A stretch of 6,243 bases of DNA from CAYNUJ01 sp964621225 (lineage in GTDB: Bacteria; Bacteroidota; Ignavibacteria; Ignavibacteriales; Melioribacteraceae). The translations under genes were made by a program, and so were the position numbers. The notes below the pieces were generated by a model that saw only the letters and a list, made by a program, of their open reading frames with translations, was not told the origin of the DNA and did no database searches. The DNA lies in NCBI GenBank assembly GCA_964621225.1, contig CAZULK010000156.1, forward strand, positions 1 through 6,243. The letters run 5' to 3'. Positions 1 to 6,243 of the stretch are shown here, one piece after another. Position 1 is the stretch's first letter; each line of letters begins with the position of its first letter.

Positions 1-50
1 GACTCAACGGTTTTCAAGACCGCCGCATTCAACCACTCTGCCACCCCTCC
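1..50 (-). tRNA. tRNA-Ser (anticodon TGA), 5' half, cut by window edge
   Basis: Read on the minus strand from position 50, the sequence opens with the acceptor strand GGAGGGG, then T8 and a D-arm (GGCAGAGTGGTTGAATGC region). An anticodon arm follows with stem GCGGT/ACCGT (one G-T wobble at its base) and loop CTTGAAA. The anticodon TGA lies at positions 16-14 and reads serine UCA-type codons. The bases after the anticodon stem (TGAGTC, positions 6-1) would begin the long variable arm of a class II tRNA. The rest of that arm, the T-arm and the 3' acceptor strand lie outside the window, so acceptor pairing and an encoded CCA cannot be checked. The gene points away from the SGNH hydrolase gene and is divergent from it. 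Confidence 0.93.
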
Positions 51-91
51 GATATAGATCGGACTGAAAAATTTTCAAAATTTGAAGCGAA

Positions 92-121
92 ATTATAAGA
101 ATTTTATTCCTCATTAGCCAA
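92..121 (-). promoter_or_regulatory. Candidate promoter for the tRNA-Ser gene
   Basis: On the minus strand there is a perfect -10 hexamer TATAAT (positions 97-92). Eighteen bases upstream of it is TTGGCT (121-116), a 4/6 match to the -35 consensus. Read by Bacteroidetes rules, the same place gives TAATTTCG (95-88), one base off TAnnTTTG. Transcription would start near position 85, about 35 bases before the mature tRNA 5' end. The orientation and distance suit the tRNA. The call is by pattern only in an AT-rich spacer, where chance -10 matches are common. Confidence 0.45.
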
Positions 122-166
122 ATTATTTTTTCTCTTTCCCATTTTTAATATCTTGCAGCCTTAATT

Positions 167-172
167 AAGAGG
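167..172 (+). promoter_or_regulatory. Ribosome binding site deciding a TTG start
   Basis: AAGAGG ends five bases before the TTG at 178-180. An in-frame TAA at 166-168 closes the frame immediately upstream, so no earlier start is possible. The next in-frame ATG encodes residue 214, far past the catalytic serine. An in-frame GTG at 289 would remove the N-terminal membrane segment. TTG is therefore the best-supported start. Confidence 0.75.
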
Positions 173-177
173 TTTCG

Positions 178-2022
178 TTGAAGAAAAAATTATTTACTTT
201 TATTGCAGTTTTATTACCGCTTGTAACAATTATTATTGCGGAAATTATTCTACGCGCTGCCGGTTACGGCTCGGATTACTCCACTTTCGTGCAAATTTCA
301 AAAGAACTCCCCGACCATCTTTTTCTTAATCCCAAACTACCGGAAAAATATTTCGGGGATATTCCAAACAGACCTTCGGTCATTCCGGACGGATTTCTGA
401 AAGAGAAAAAAGAAAAAAGTTTTAGGGTTTTTGTATTTGGCGGAAGTTCCACTGCGGGATGGCCTTTCATACCGAATGTTTCTTTTTCCCGTGCGTTAAA
501 AAGAAGATTGGAGATTTTATATCCTTCGGTCTATTTCGAAGTTGTTAATTGCGGTATCTCCGCGGTTAATTCTTATACAGTCCGGGATATTATTGATGAT
601 GTTATTGAGCAGAAACCCGATTTAACAATTTTTTATTTAGGACATAATGAGTATTATGGTGCATATGGAGCTGCATCCACAAGCGGCGCCGGAGGATCGA
701 TATTCCTCAAAAATTTAATATTGAATCTGAAAGATTACAGATTGGTTCAACTCGTTCAAAATGTGATTGGCTCTGTTGCTAATTTGTTTGCAAGCGATAA
801 AAAGCAAAGCGGAACTTTGATGTCCACTATGATAGGAGAGCAATCCGTCCCGATCGACTCGGAAATATTTAACGAAGGCATTGAGCAATTCAATTCGAAC
901 ATGCAATATATTTTGAATGAATTGAAGGAAAGTAATGTAAATACAATATTATGTACAGTCACTTCCAATTTGATGCAAGAGCCTCTCGATTATTTGAGTA
1001 CGGGAAAAGAAACACCGGCTTTGCAGAAATATAACGAAGCAATGGATGATTTATCCGGGAACACAAAGGCAGCCAAACAGAAATTTATCCGGGCTAAGGA
1101 ATTGGATGCGTTAAGATTCCGCGCACCGGAAAAGATCAACGAAATTCTCTCACAATTGTCGGTAAAGAATAATATTCCGTTGATAAAAGTAGATTCAATT
1201 TATGAACAATTATCACCAAACGGAATTCCGGGGGAAAATTTATTCGTGGATCATCTTCATCCCAAAATTGAGGGACACGAAATCATATCGGAATATGTTT
1301 ACAATAAAATTGTAGAAGAAGCGTTTATCCCTTTCAGCGTTGAAAGAAAAATGGACGAAGATAAACTGGAGCGATTGTTGAACTCCAACAGACCATTCAC
1401 AAAAGTGGATTCTATATTCACTCAACTAAGATTAAAAACATTGTTGAATTCTTTCCCTTTCACTCCCGACAAAAAAGCTGCACCGATAATGAACTTCAAA
1501 CCAAAAGACGAGATAGAAAAAATAGCATACGCTCTTTATCTTCACAAACTCAGCTGGGAAAAGGCACATTACAAAGCCGCGGATTTTTATTATTCAAAAA
1601 AAGAATACGTAAAATTTTTGAAAGAGATGTACACTTTGATAGAAGACAAACCGTTTGACGGTTCGGCGTATGTTTATGCGATTGATAAACTGATGAAAAT
1701 AAAAGCGCTCCCTTTGGTTTATCCGGTTCTGAAAAAATTACATTTCTATTATCCAAGCGAATATACCACAAAAAGATTGGGATATGTAGCTTTCAGATTG
1801 GGTGATTTGAACAATGCGGAAAAATATATTTCAATGTATTTAACTTATAATTCGAAGGATGCAAATGCATATTATGATCTTGCGGGTGTGTATATCAAAA
1901 AGAATGAATTATACAAAGCGCGTGCCGCATTGCGTAGCTGCTTGAATATTGATAAATCGAATAAAGACGCAGCAAGGTTATTCAATCAAATAAATAATTA
2001 CTTGGAAAGGAACGCTAAATGA
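178..2022 (+). CDS. Membrane-anchored SGNH/GDSL-family hydrolase with C-terminal TPR repeats
   Basis: The 614-residue protein starts at TTG with a good ribosome binding site. Residues 2-4 are lysines, followed by a hydrophobic segment (about 5-26) that should act as a membrane anchor or uncleaved signal, placing the rest outside the cytoplasm. An SGNH fold covers about 80-380. Block I is FGGSSTAG with likely nucleophile Ser90. Block II is NCGIS with Gly126. Block III is LGHNEYYG with Asn157. Block V is DHLHP with Asp358 and His361. All four family positions are present, so the domain is probably active as an esterase, deacetylase or acyltransferase; the substrate cannot be read from sequence. 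About four TPR-like units of 33-34 residues follow (461-494, 495-528, 529-561, 562-595). The last two are the clearest, and they suggest a protein-protein contact surface. The stop overlaps the next gene's start by four bases, implying one operon and possible partnership with that secreted GH13 enzyme. Fold assignment is firm; biological role is unknown. Confidence 0.88.
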   Translation: MKKKLFTFIAVLLPLVTIIIAEIILRAAGYGSDYSTFVQISKELPDHLFLNPKLPEKYFGDIPNRPSVIPDGFLKEKKEKSFRVFVFGGSSTAGWPFIPNVSFSRALKRRLEILYPSVYFEVVNCGISAVNSYTVRDIIDDVIEQKPDLTIFYLGHNEYYGAYGAASTSGAGGSIFLKNLILNLKDYRLVQLVQNVIGSVANLFASDKKQSGTLMSTMIGEQSVPIDSEIFNEGIEQFNSNMQYILNELKESNVNTILCTVTSNLMQEPLDYLSTGKETPALQKYNEAMDDLSGNTKAAKQKFIRAKELDALRFRAPEKINEILSQLSVKNNIPLIKVDSIYEQLSPNGIPGENLFVDHLHPKIEGHEIISEYVYNKIVEEAFIPFSVERKMDEDKLERLLNSNRPFTKVDSIFTQLRLKTLLNSFPFTPDKKAAPIMNFKPKDEIEKIAYALYLHKLSWEKAHYKAADFYYSKKEYVKFLKEMYTLIEDKPFDGSAYVYAIDKLMKIKALPLVYPVLKKLHFYYPSEYTTKRLGYVAFRLGDLNNAEKYISMYLTYNSKDANAYYDLAGVYIKKNELYKARAALRSCLNIDKSNKDAARLFNQINNYLERNAK

Positions 2023-3839
2023 AAAAATTAATTCTTTTATTTGTTGCTGTATGTTTGTTTTCTTGTGCGGAAAGCGGAATGAAAAGCAAAGTGCCAGGTT
2101 GGGCTAAAAAAGCCGTTTGGTATCAGATATTCCCCGAAAGATTCAATAACGGAGATAAAAACAACGATCCTACTACAGAAGATATTAAAGGTGTATGGCC
2201 GTACGAAATACCGGAAGGATGGCAAGTTCACCCTTGGACGAGCGATTGGTATAAACTTCAACCGTGGGAAGAAAACGGACACGGATTTTATTGGAACGCG
2301 GGTGTAAGACGCTACGGCGGCGATTTGCAAGGCGTGATTGATAAATTGGATTATCTCGATAATCTTGGCATTAATGCAATTTATCTCAATCCAATTTTTG
2401 AATCGAACTCTTTGCACAAATACGATGCAACTATGTACAGGCATGTGGATAATAACTTCGGACCCAACCCGGAATTGGATAAAAAAATATGGAATGCCGA
2501 AAATCCGTTGGACGAAACCACTTGGAAGTGGACTACTGCGGATTCATTATTCCTAAAATTGTTGGATGAAGCACACAAAAGGAATATCAAGGTAATTATT
2601 GACGGAGTGTTCAATCATGTCGGTACTCTCTTTTGGGCATTTCAGGATGTTGTAAAGAACCAGGAAAAGTCGAAGTTCAAAGATTGGTTTACTATCACCA
2701 AATTTGACGATCCTTCAACGGAAAAAAATGAATTTGATTACGAGGGTTGGATTGGAATTAAAAGCTTACCGGAATTCAGGGAAGACGAAAACGGAATAGT
2801 TAAAGGTCCGCGGGAACATATTCATAAAATTGTGAAAAGATGGATGGATCCCAACGGCGACGGAGATCCTTCCGACGGAATAGACGGCTGGAGGCTTGAC
2901 GTTGCCGAAATGGTTAATCATAACTTTTGGAAAGAATTCAGGAAGTGGGTAAAAGGCATTAATCCCGATGCCTACATAACCGGAGAAGTATGGTGGGAAG
3001 ATTGGAAAGTAAATAAAATGTTTAACGCTGCTCCTTGGCTGCAAGGCGATCAATTCGATGCGGTAATGAATTACAGATTTACCAGGGCATTGAAAAGATT
3101 TGTATCCGATAATAAAATCGGTATCGGTCCGGACGGGTTTATCGATTCTCTATTCAATCAATACAGAGATTACGATAGGGATAATGTGTTGGTTATGATG
3201 AACCTTTTGGGAAGTCACGATACCGAAAGGCTTTCTTCTATGATTGTCAATCCCGATATATGGTACGACCACGGAGCAATACCCACGGAAGATAACAATT
3301 GGGACGTACGGAAGCCAAATGAAATTGAAAGGGCAAAACAGAGATTGATGGTTGGAATACAAATGACATTGCCGGGCGCTCCTCATGTTTATTATGGTGA
3401 GGAAGCGGGCATGTGGGGCGGCGATGACCCCGACGACCGGAAACCGATGGTGTGGCCCGAATTCAAATACGAAGACGAAACTCATCATCCATTCGGTAAA
3501 GAAAGACCGGCGGACAAAGTGGAATTCGACAATAATCTTTTCGGATGGTACAAAAAAATGATTCATATCCGGAGGATGAACGAGGAATTGTCTTTGGGTG
3601 AAATTGAATTCAAGGTTGTCTCTGAAGAGAAAAAAGTCCTTAGCTACAAACGCTTATACCTTGGCAGTGAATGCTTAATTGTAGTAAATAATAATAAGAA
3701 CAAATTTATTATTCCTCATTTGGCTTTTTTCGAATTGGGAGGAAAAGTTAAAGACTTGGTTACTAATAAAATTTACAATTCCGTTGACGGGATTGAAATG
3801 GAACCTTACCAGATAATGGTTTTCAAGGTAACCGAATAA
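2019..3839 (+). CDS. Lipoprotein alpha-amylase-family glycoside hydrolase (GH13)
   Basis: The 606-residue protein has a lipoprotein signal (KK, hydrophobic stretch, lipobox LFSC with Cys16), so it is probably tethered to a membrane facing the periplasm or cell surface. The GH13 barrel starts almost at once (AVWYQIFPERFNNGD, from residue 32), leaving no room for the N-terminal domain found in classical neopullulanases. The conserved GH13 regions are intact: GINAIYLNPIF (117-127), DGVFNH (195-200), GWRLD with nucleophile Asp294, GEVWW with acid/base Glu323, and SHD with Asp401. The region V equivalent appears to be LPEFR (250-254), where neopullulanases have MPKLN. An Asp/Asn-rich loop DPNGDGDPSDGID (277-289) just before the nucleophile strand, and NNGDKNND near 43-50, look like calcium sites. 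A C-terminal beta domain fills about 525-606. It should cleave or transglycosylate alpha-1,4 (perhaps alpha-1,6) glucans; exact specificity is not decidable. The ATG overlaps the previous stop (ATGA), with AAAGG eight bases upstream, indicating translational coupling. Confidence 0.93.
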   Translation: MKKLILLFVAVCLFSCAESGMKSKVPGWAKKAVWYQIFPERFNNGDKNNDPTTEDIKGVWPYEIPEGWQVHPWTSDWYKLQPWEENGHGFYWNAGVRRYGGDLQGVIDKLDYLDNLGINAIYLNPIFESNSLHKYDATMYRHVDNNFGPNPELDKKIWNAENPLDETTWKWTTADSLFLKLLDEAHKRNIKVIIDGVFNHVGTLFWAFQDVVKNQEKSKFKDWFTITKFDDPSTEKNEFDYEGWIGIKSLPEFREDENGIVKGPREHIHKIVKRWMDPNGDGDPSDGIDGWRLDVAEMVNHNFWKEFRKWVKGINPDAYITGEVWWEDWKVNKMFNAAPWLQGDQFDAVMNYRFTRALKRFVSDNKIGIGPDGFIDSLFNQYRDYDRDNVLVMMNLLGSHDTERLSSMIVNPDIWYDHGAIPTEDNNWDVRKPNEIERAKQRLMVGIQMTLPGAPHVYYGEEAGMWGGDDPDDRKPMVWPEFKYEDETHHPFGKERPADKVEFDNNLFGWYKKMIHIRRMNEELSLGEIEFKVVSEEKKVLSYKRLYLGSECLIVVNNNKNKFIIPHLAFFELGGKVKDLVTNKIYNSVDGIEMEPYQIMVFKVTE

Positions 3840-3844
3840 TTTAA

Positions 3845-3961
3845 GGGAGTGTCTGAAAAATGAATTTGTGTTTGAACCCACAGATTCAAATGTGGGTTTT
3901 TAATTTAAAACAATACATTGCATAACGGCTTTAACTGTTTTATTTCTTTTGAGACACCCCC
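3845..3961. mobile_element. MITE-like element or insertion-sequence remnant with terminal inverted repeats
   Basis: The left end reads GGGAGTGTCTGAAAA (3845-3859). The right end, reverse complemented, reads GGGGGTGTCTCAAAA (3961-3947). Thirteen of fifteen positions match, and the ends begin with GGG as many transposon ends do. The 117-bp segment has no room for a transposase and contains a terminator hairpin. It lies entirely between two genes, starting five bases after the GH13 stop codon. No target-site duplication is visible (TTAA on the left, TTTT on the right), so an old insertion or a non-mobile inverted repeat remains possible. The family cannot be named without a second copy or a related full-length element. 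Alternatively the two arms could pair in the transcript as the base of a large hairpin ending in a T-run. Confidence 0.45.
3875..3901 (+). terminator. Rho-independent terminator after the GH13 gene
   Basis: A perfect 8-bp stem AACCCACA (3875-3882) / TGTGGGTT (3891-3898) encloses an 8-base loop. It is followed by a short T-run (TTT at 3899-3901, continuing the two T bases of the stem). It lies 35 bases after the GH13 stop and would end the SGNH-GH13 transcript before the Tex gene. It sits inside the inverted-repeat element, so the operon's terminator may have arrived with that element. The T-run is short, so efficiency may be moderate. Confidence 0.65.
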
Positions 3962-4067
3962 TTTTTCTTTTACATAAAATATCTTTTTTAATTATCAAGT
4001 TGAAGAATATATTTATTAACCATTTATTTACGCCCGGAATTTTTGTAATTACAGAAGCGGAGATTAT

Positions 4068-6233
4068 ATGAACATTGTTGAACATATTGCAGATGAATTA
4101 AATCTTAAATCACGTCAAATTGAAACAGTACTTAATTTATTCAACGAAGATGCAACCATTCCATTCATTGCCAGATACAGAAAAGAACATACAGGTGGAT
4201 TGGACGAAGAGCAGCTCCGCGATATTGAGGAAAAATATAATTATTTAACGCTGCTGGAAAGCCGAAAAGAAACTATATTAAAAAGCATTGAAGAACAGGG
4301 TAAACTTACCGATGAATTAAAAGCTAAAATTTTAGGTGCTCAAAAATTGCAGGAAGTGGAAGATTTATATCTACCATACAAACCGAAACGTAAAACAAGG
4401 GGAACGGTAGCAAAAGCAAAGGGATTGGAACCTTTGGCTTTATTTATTTTGGAGAACCCCGCATTCGACGGAGACTTTACCGGGAAACTTGAGGAATTTG
4501 TTGATTCTGAAAAAGGCGTTAATACAACTGAAGAAGCTCTAAACGGTGCCAAGGATATTATTGCCGAAATGATTTCCGATGATGCGGAAATAAGAAAAAT
4601 TGTTCGTGAGTTCCTTAGCTCCGAATCTCTGTTTACCTCCAAAAGAGTTTTACAGCCGGGTGAATCGGAAGAAAATATGCAGAAAGATAATTACGAAATT
4701 TATCATGATTTCAGAGTTGATATAAAAAACATAAAGCCGCATCAAATTCTTGCAATCAACAGAGGAGAAAGGGAGAAGTTTTTAAGGGTCGGATTGGATT
4801 TTGATAAAGATGAAATTTTGAAGGAAATTTATAAAAACTTTGTTAAGGAAAGTTCAAATTTTGAAGAAATATTGCGGGACACAGTTGAGGATTCGTTCAA
4901 TAGATTGATTTATCCTTCCATTGAAAGGGAGATCAGAAAAGAGTTAACTCAAAAAGCAGATGAGCATGCGATAGAAATATTTGCGTCAAACTTACGGCAG
5001 TTACTGCTTCAACCGCCAATTATGGGTAAAATGATAATGGGTATCGACCCCGGTTTTGTAAGCGGATCCAAAGTGGCAGTAATAGATACAACGGGAAAAT
5101 ATTTGGAAGGTGCAACTATTTATCCGCATCCTCCACAGAAGAAAATGGAAGATGCGAAAAAAACTGTCGCTGCATTTGTTAAAAAATATAATGTTCAATT
5201 AATTGCTATCGGCAACGGAACAGCGAGCCGCGAAACCGAGTTGATGATTGCTGAATTGATAAAGGAAGAAAATCTCGATTGCCATTATTTGATTGTTAGT
5301 GAAGCTGGTGCATCGGTCTATTCGGCATCTAAATTGGCAAAGGAAGAATTCCCCGACTTGGAGGCAAGTCAAAGAGGAAATATTTCCATTGCCCGCCGCG
5401 TTCTGGATCCACTTGCGGAATTAGTGAAAATTGATCCCAAGTCGATAGGCGTTGGACTTTATCAGCATGATGTCGATCAAAAATTGCTTTCAAAAAAATT
5501 GGACGATGTAGTAATAAGTTGTGTTAATTATGTAGGTGTTGATTTAAATACTGCCTCGGCATCTTTATTAACTTATGTATCCGGATTAAACAAAAGATTG
5601 GCAAACTCTATAGTGAAATACAGGGAAGATAAAGGTAGATTTAATAATAGAAAAGAATTACTAAATGTTTCGGGAATCGGCGAAAAAGCATATGAACAAT
5701 GTGCGGGATTTTTGAAAATCCAGAAGGGAGAGAATCCGCTCGATAATACATTCATTCACCCGGAATCTTACGAAGCCACACAAAAGCTTTTGGATTTAGC
5801 AGGAATTAAACCCACGGAAATTTCTTCCAAAGGGGCTATGATAGAACTGGTTGTAAGGAATAAAGGTTATGAAAATATTGCCGGGGAAATTGGCGTTGGA
5901 GTGCCGACCTTAATGGATATAGTAGAAAATCTGAAAAAACCAGGCAGGGATCCGAGGGAAGAGATGCCCAAACCAATTTTACGTAGCGATGTTTTAAAGA
6001 TGGAAGATCTTAACGAAGGAATGATTCTGAAAGGAACTGTTCGCAATGTTGTTGATTTCGGAGCATTCGTTGATATTGGTGTTAAGCAGGACGGTCTGTT
6101 GCATATTTCTGAAATTGCCGATAAATACATCAAACATCCTCTGGAGGTTCTATCTGTAGGTGATATCGTAAATGTAAAAATTCTTTCTGTAGATATTGAA
6201 AGAGGAAGAATAGCATTAAGTTTAAAAATTTGA
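4068..6233 (+). CDS. tex: Tex family transcription accessory protein (S1 RNA-binding)
   Basis: The 721-residue protein is a cytoplasmic Spt6-like Tex protein, a family that binds nucleic acid and is linked to transcription. The all-helical N-terminal region opens with the family hallmark IPFIARYRKEHTGGLDEEQL (31-50), and LYLPYKPKRKTRGTVAKAKGLEPLA (100-124) is also typical. A YqgF/RNase H-like domain runs from about 321 to 450 (MGIDPGFVSGSKVAVID, then IAIGNGTASRETE at 379-391 and SEAGASVYSASKLA at 411-424). Helix-hairpin-helix motifs lie at about 491-551 (VDLNTASASLL and LLNVSGIGEKAYE). A C-terminal S1 domain spans 646-721 and ends at its last strand (IALSLKI), without the charged tail seen in longer proteobacterial members. 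At position 331 valine replaces the arginine often seen in the xDPGxRTG motif. The start has GGAG (4059-4062) five bases upstream. It is probably transcribed from its own promoter in the preceding gap, where TTGAAG (4000-4005) with TATTTA (4025-4030) is only a weak candidate. Confidence 0.96.
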   Translation: MNIVEHIADELNLKSRQIETVLNLFNEDATIPFIARYRKEHTGGLDEEQLRDIEEKYNYLTLLESRKETILKSIEEQGKLTDELKAKILGAQKLQEVEDLYLPYKPKRKTRGTVAKAKGLEPLALFILENPAFDGDFTGKLEEFVDSEKGVNTTEEALNGAKDIIAEMISDDAEIRKIVREFLSSESLFTSKRVLQPGESEENMQKDNYEIYHDFRVDIKNIKPHQILAINRGEREKFLRVGLDFDKDEILKEIYKNFVKESSNFEEILRDTVEDSFNRLIYPSIEREIRKELTQKADEHAIEIFASNLRQLLLQPPIMGKMIMGIDPGFVSGSKVAVIDTTGKYLEGATIYPHPPQKKMEDAKKTVAAFVKKYNVQLIAIGNGTASRETELMIAELIKEENLDCHYLIVSEAGASVYSASKLAKEEFPDLEASQRGNISIARRVLDPLAELVKIDPKSIGVGLYQHDVDQKLLSKKLDDVVISCVNYVGVDLNTASASLLTYVSGLNKRLANSIVKYREDKGRFNNRKELLNVSGIGEKAYEQCAGFLKIQKGENPLDNTFIHPESYEATQKLLDLAGIKPTEISSKGAMIELVVRNKGYENIAGEIGVGVPTLMDIVENLKKPGRDPREEMPKPILRSDVLKMEDLNEGMILKGTVRNVVDFGAFVDIGVKQDGLLHISEIADKYIKHPLEVLSVGDIVNVKILSVDIERGRIALSLKI

Positions 6234-6243
6234 TTTTATTTGA

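Noticed and set aside
1..177. tRNA gene as an integration site with a mobile island beside it
   Set aside because: Integration normally uses the tRNA 3' end, which lies outside the window. No integrase, direct repeat or island-like genes are visible on this side.
2037..2444. Minus-strand 135-codon open frame inside the GH13 gene
   Set aside because: It is antisense to the conserved GH13 coding sequence, with no domain signal. It is an antisense shadow of the real gene.
3150..3566. Minus-strand 138-codon open frame inside the GH13 gene
   Set aside because: It is antisense to the region encoding the catalytic SHD motif and C-terminal barrel and has no supporting features. It is an antisense shadow.
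4000..4030. Possible tex promoter TTGAAG ... TATTTA
   Set aside because: The spacer is 19 bases and the -10 match is poor. It has no TAnnTTTG element, so it is too weak to list as a feature.
3900..4085. Minus-strand 61-codon open frame across the intergenic gap
   Set aside because: It overlaps the tex start and ribosome binding site, runs through one arm of the inverted repeat, shows no recognisable family motif and reflects AT-rich sequence. It could at most be a degraded transposase end, which I cannot support.

Overview
The window looks like ordinary chromosome of an AT-rich bacterium, most likely in the Bacteroidota/Chlorobi/Ignavibacteria neighbourhood. That placement is an inference. 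It rests on AT-rich codon use, a lipoprotein-type GH13 enzyme and a Tex protein that stops right after its S1 domain. All three genes have recognisable purine-rich ribosome binding sites, which fits Ignavibacteria or Chlorobi somewhat better than typical Bacteroidetes. No phylogenetic search was possible.

Layout: the left edge cuts a minus-strand tRNA-Ser (anticodon TGA); only its 5' half is inside. A short AT-rich divergent intergenic region follows. It carries a good promoter candidate for the tRNA and a small palindrome. Two plus-strand genes then overlap by 4 bp. The first is a membrane-anchored SGNH/GDSL-type hydrolase or acyltransferase with a C-terminal TPR array, starting at TTG. The second is a lipoprotein alpha-amylase-family (GH13) enzyme with all catalytic residues intact. 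Both are predicted to act outside the cytoplasm, so the pair may process or (de)acylate an alpha-glucan, but this is inference from adjacency and fold.

The 228-bp gap after the GH13 gene holds the least ordinary sequence in the window. It is a 117-bp segment bounded by imperfect terminal inverted repeats (GGGRGTGTCTSAAAA), as in a MITE or an internally deleted insertion sequence, with a rho-independent terminator inside it. The right part of the window is a complete Tex (Spt6-like, YqgF/HhH/S1) transcription accessory protein gene, transcribed separately.

I found no CRISPR array, complete insertion sequence, prophage or defence system, and no convincing previously undescribed system. The best candidates for a second look are the small inverted-repeat element and the translationally coupled SGNH-TPR/GH13 pair.
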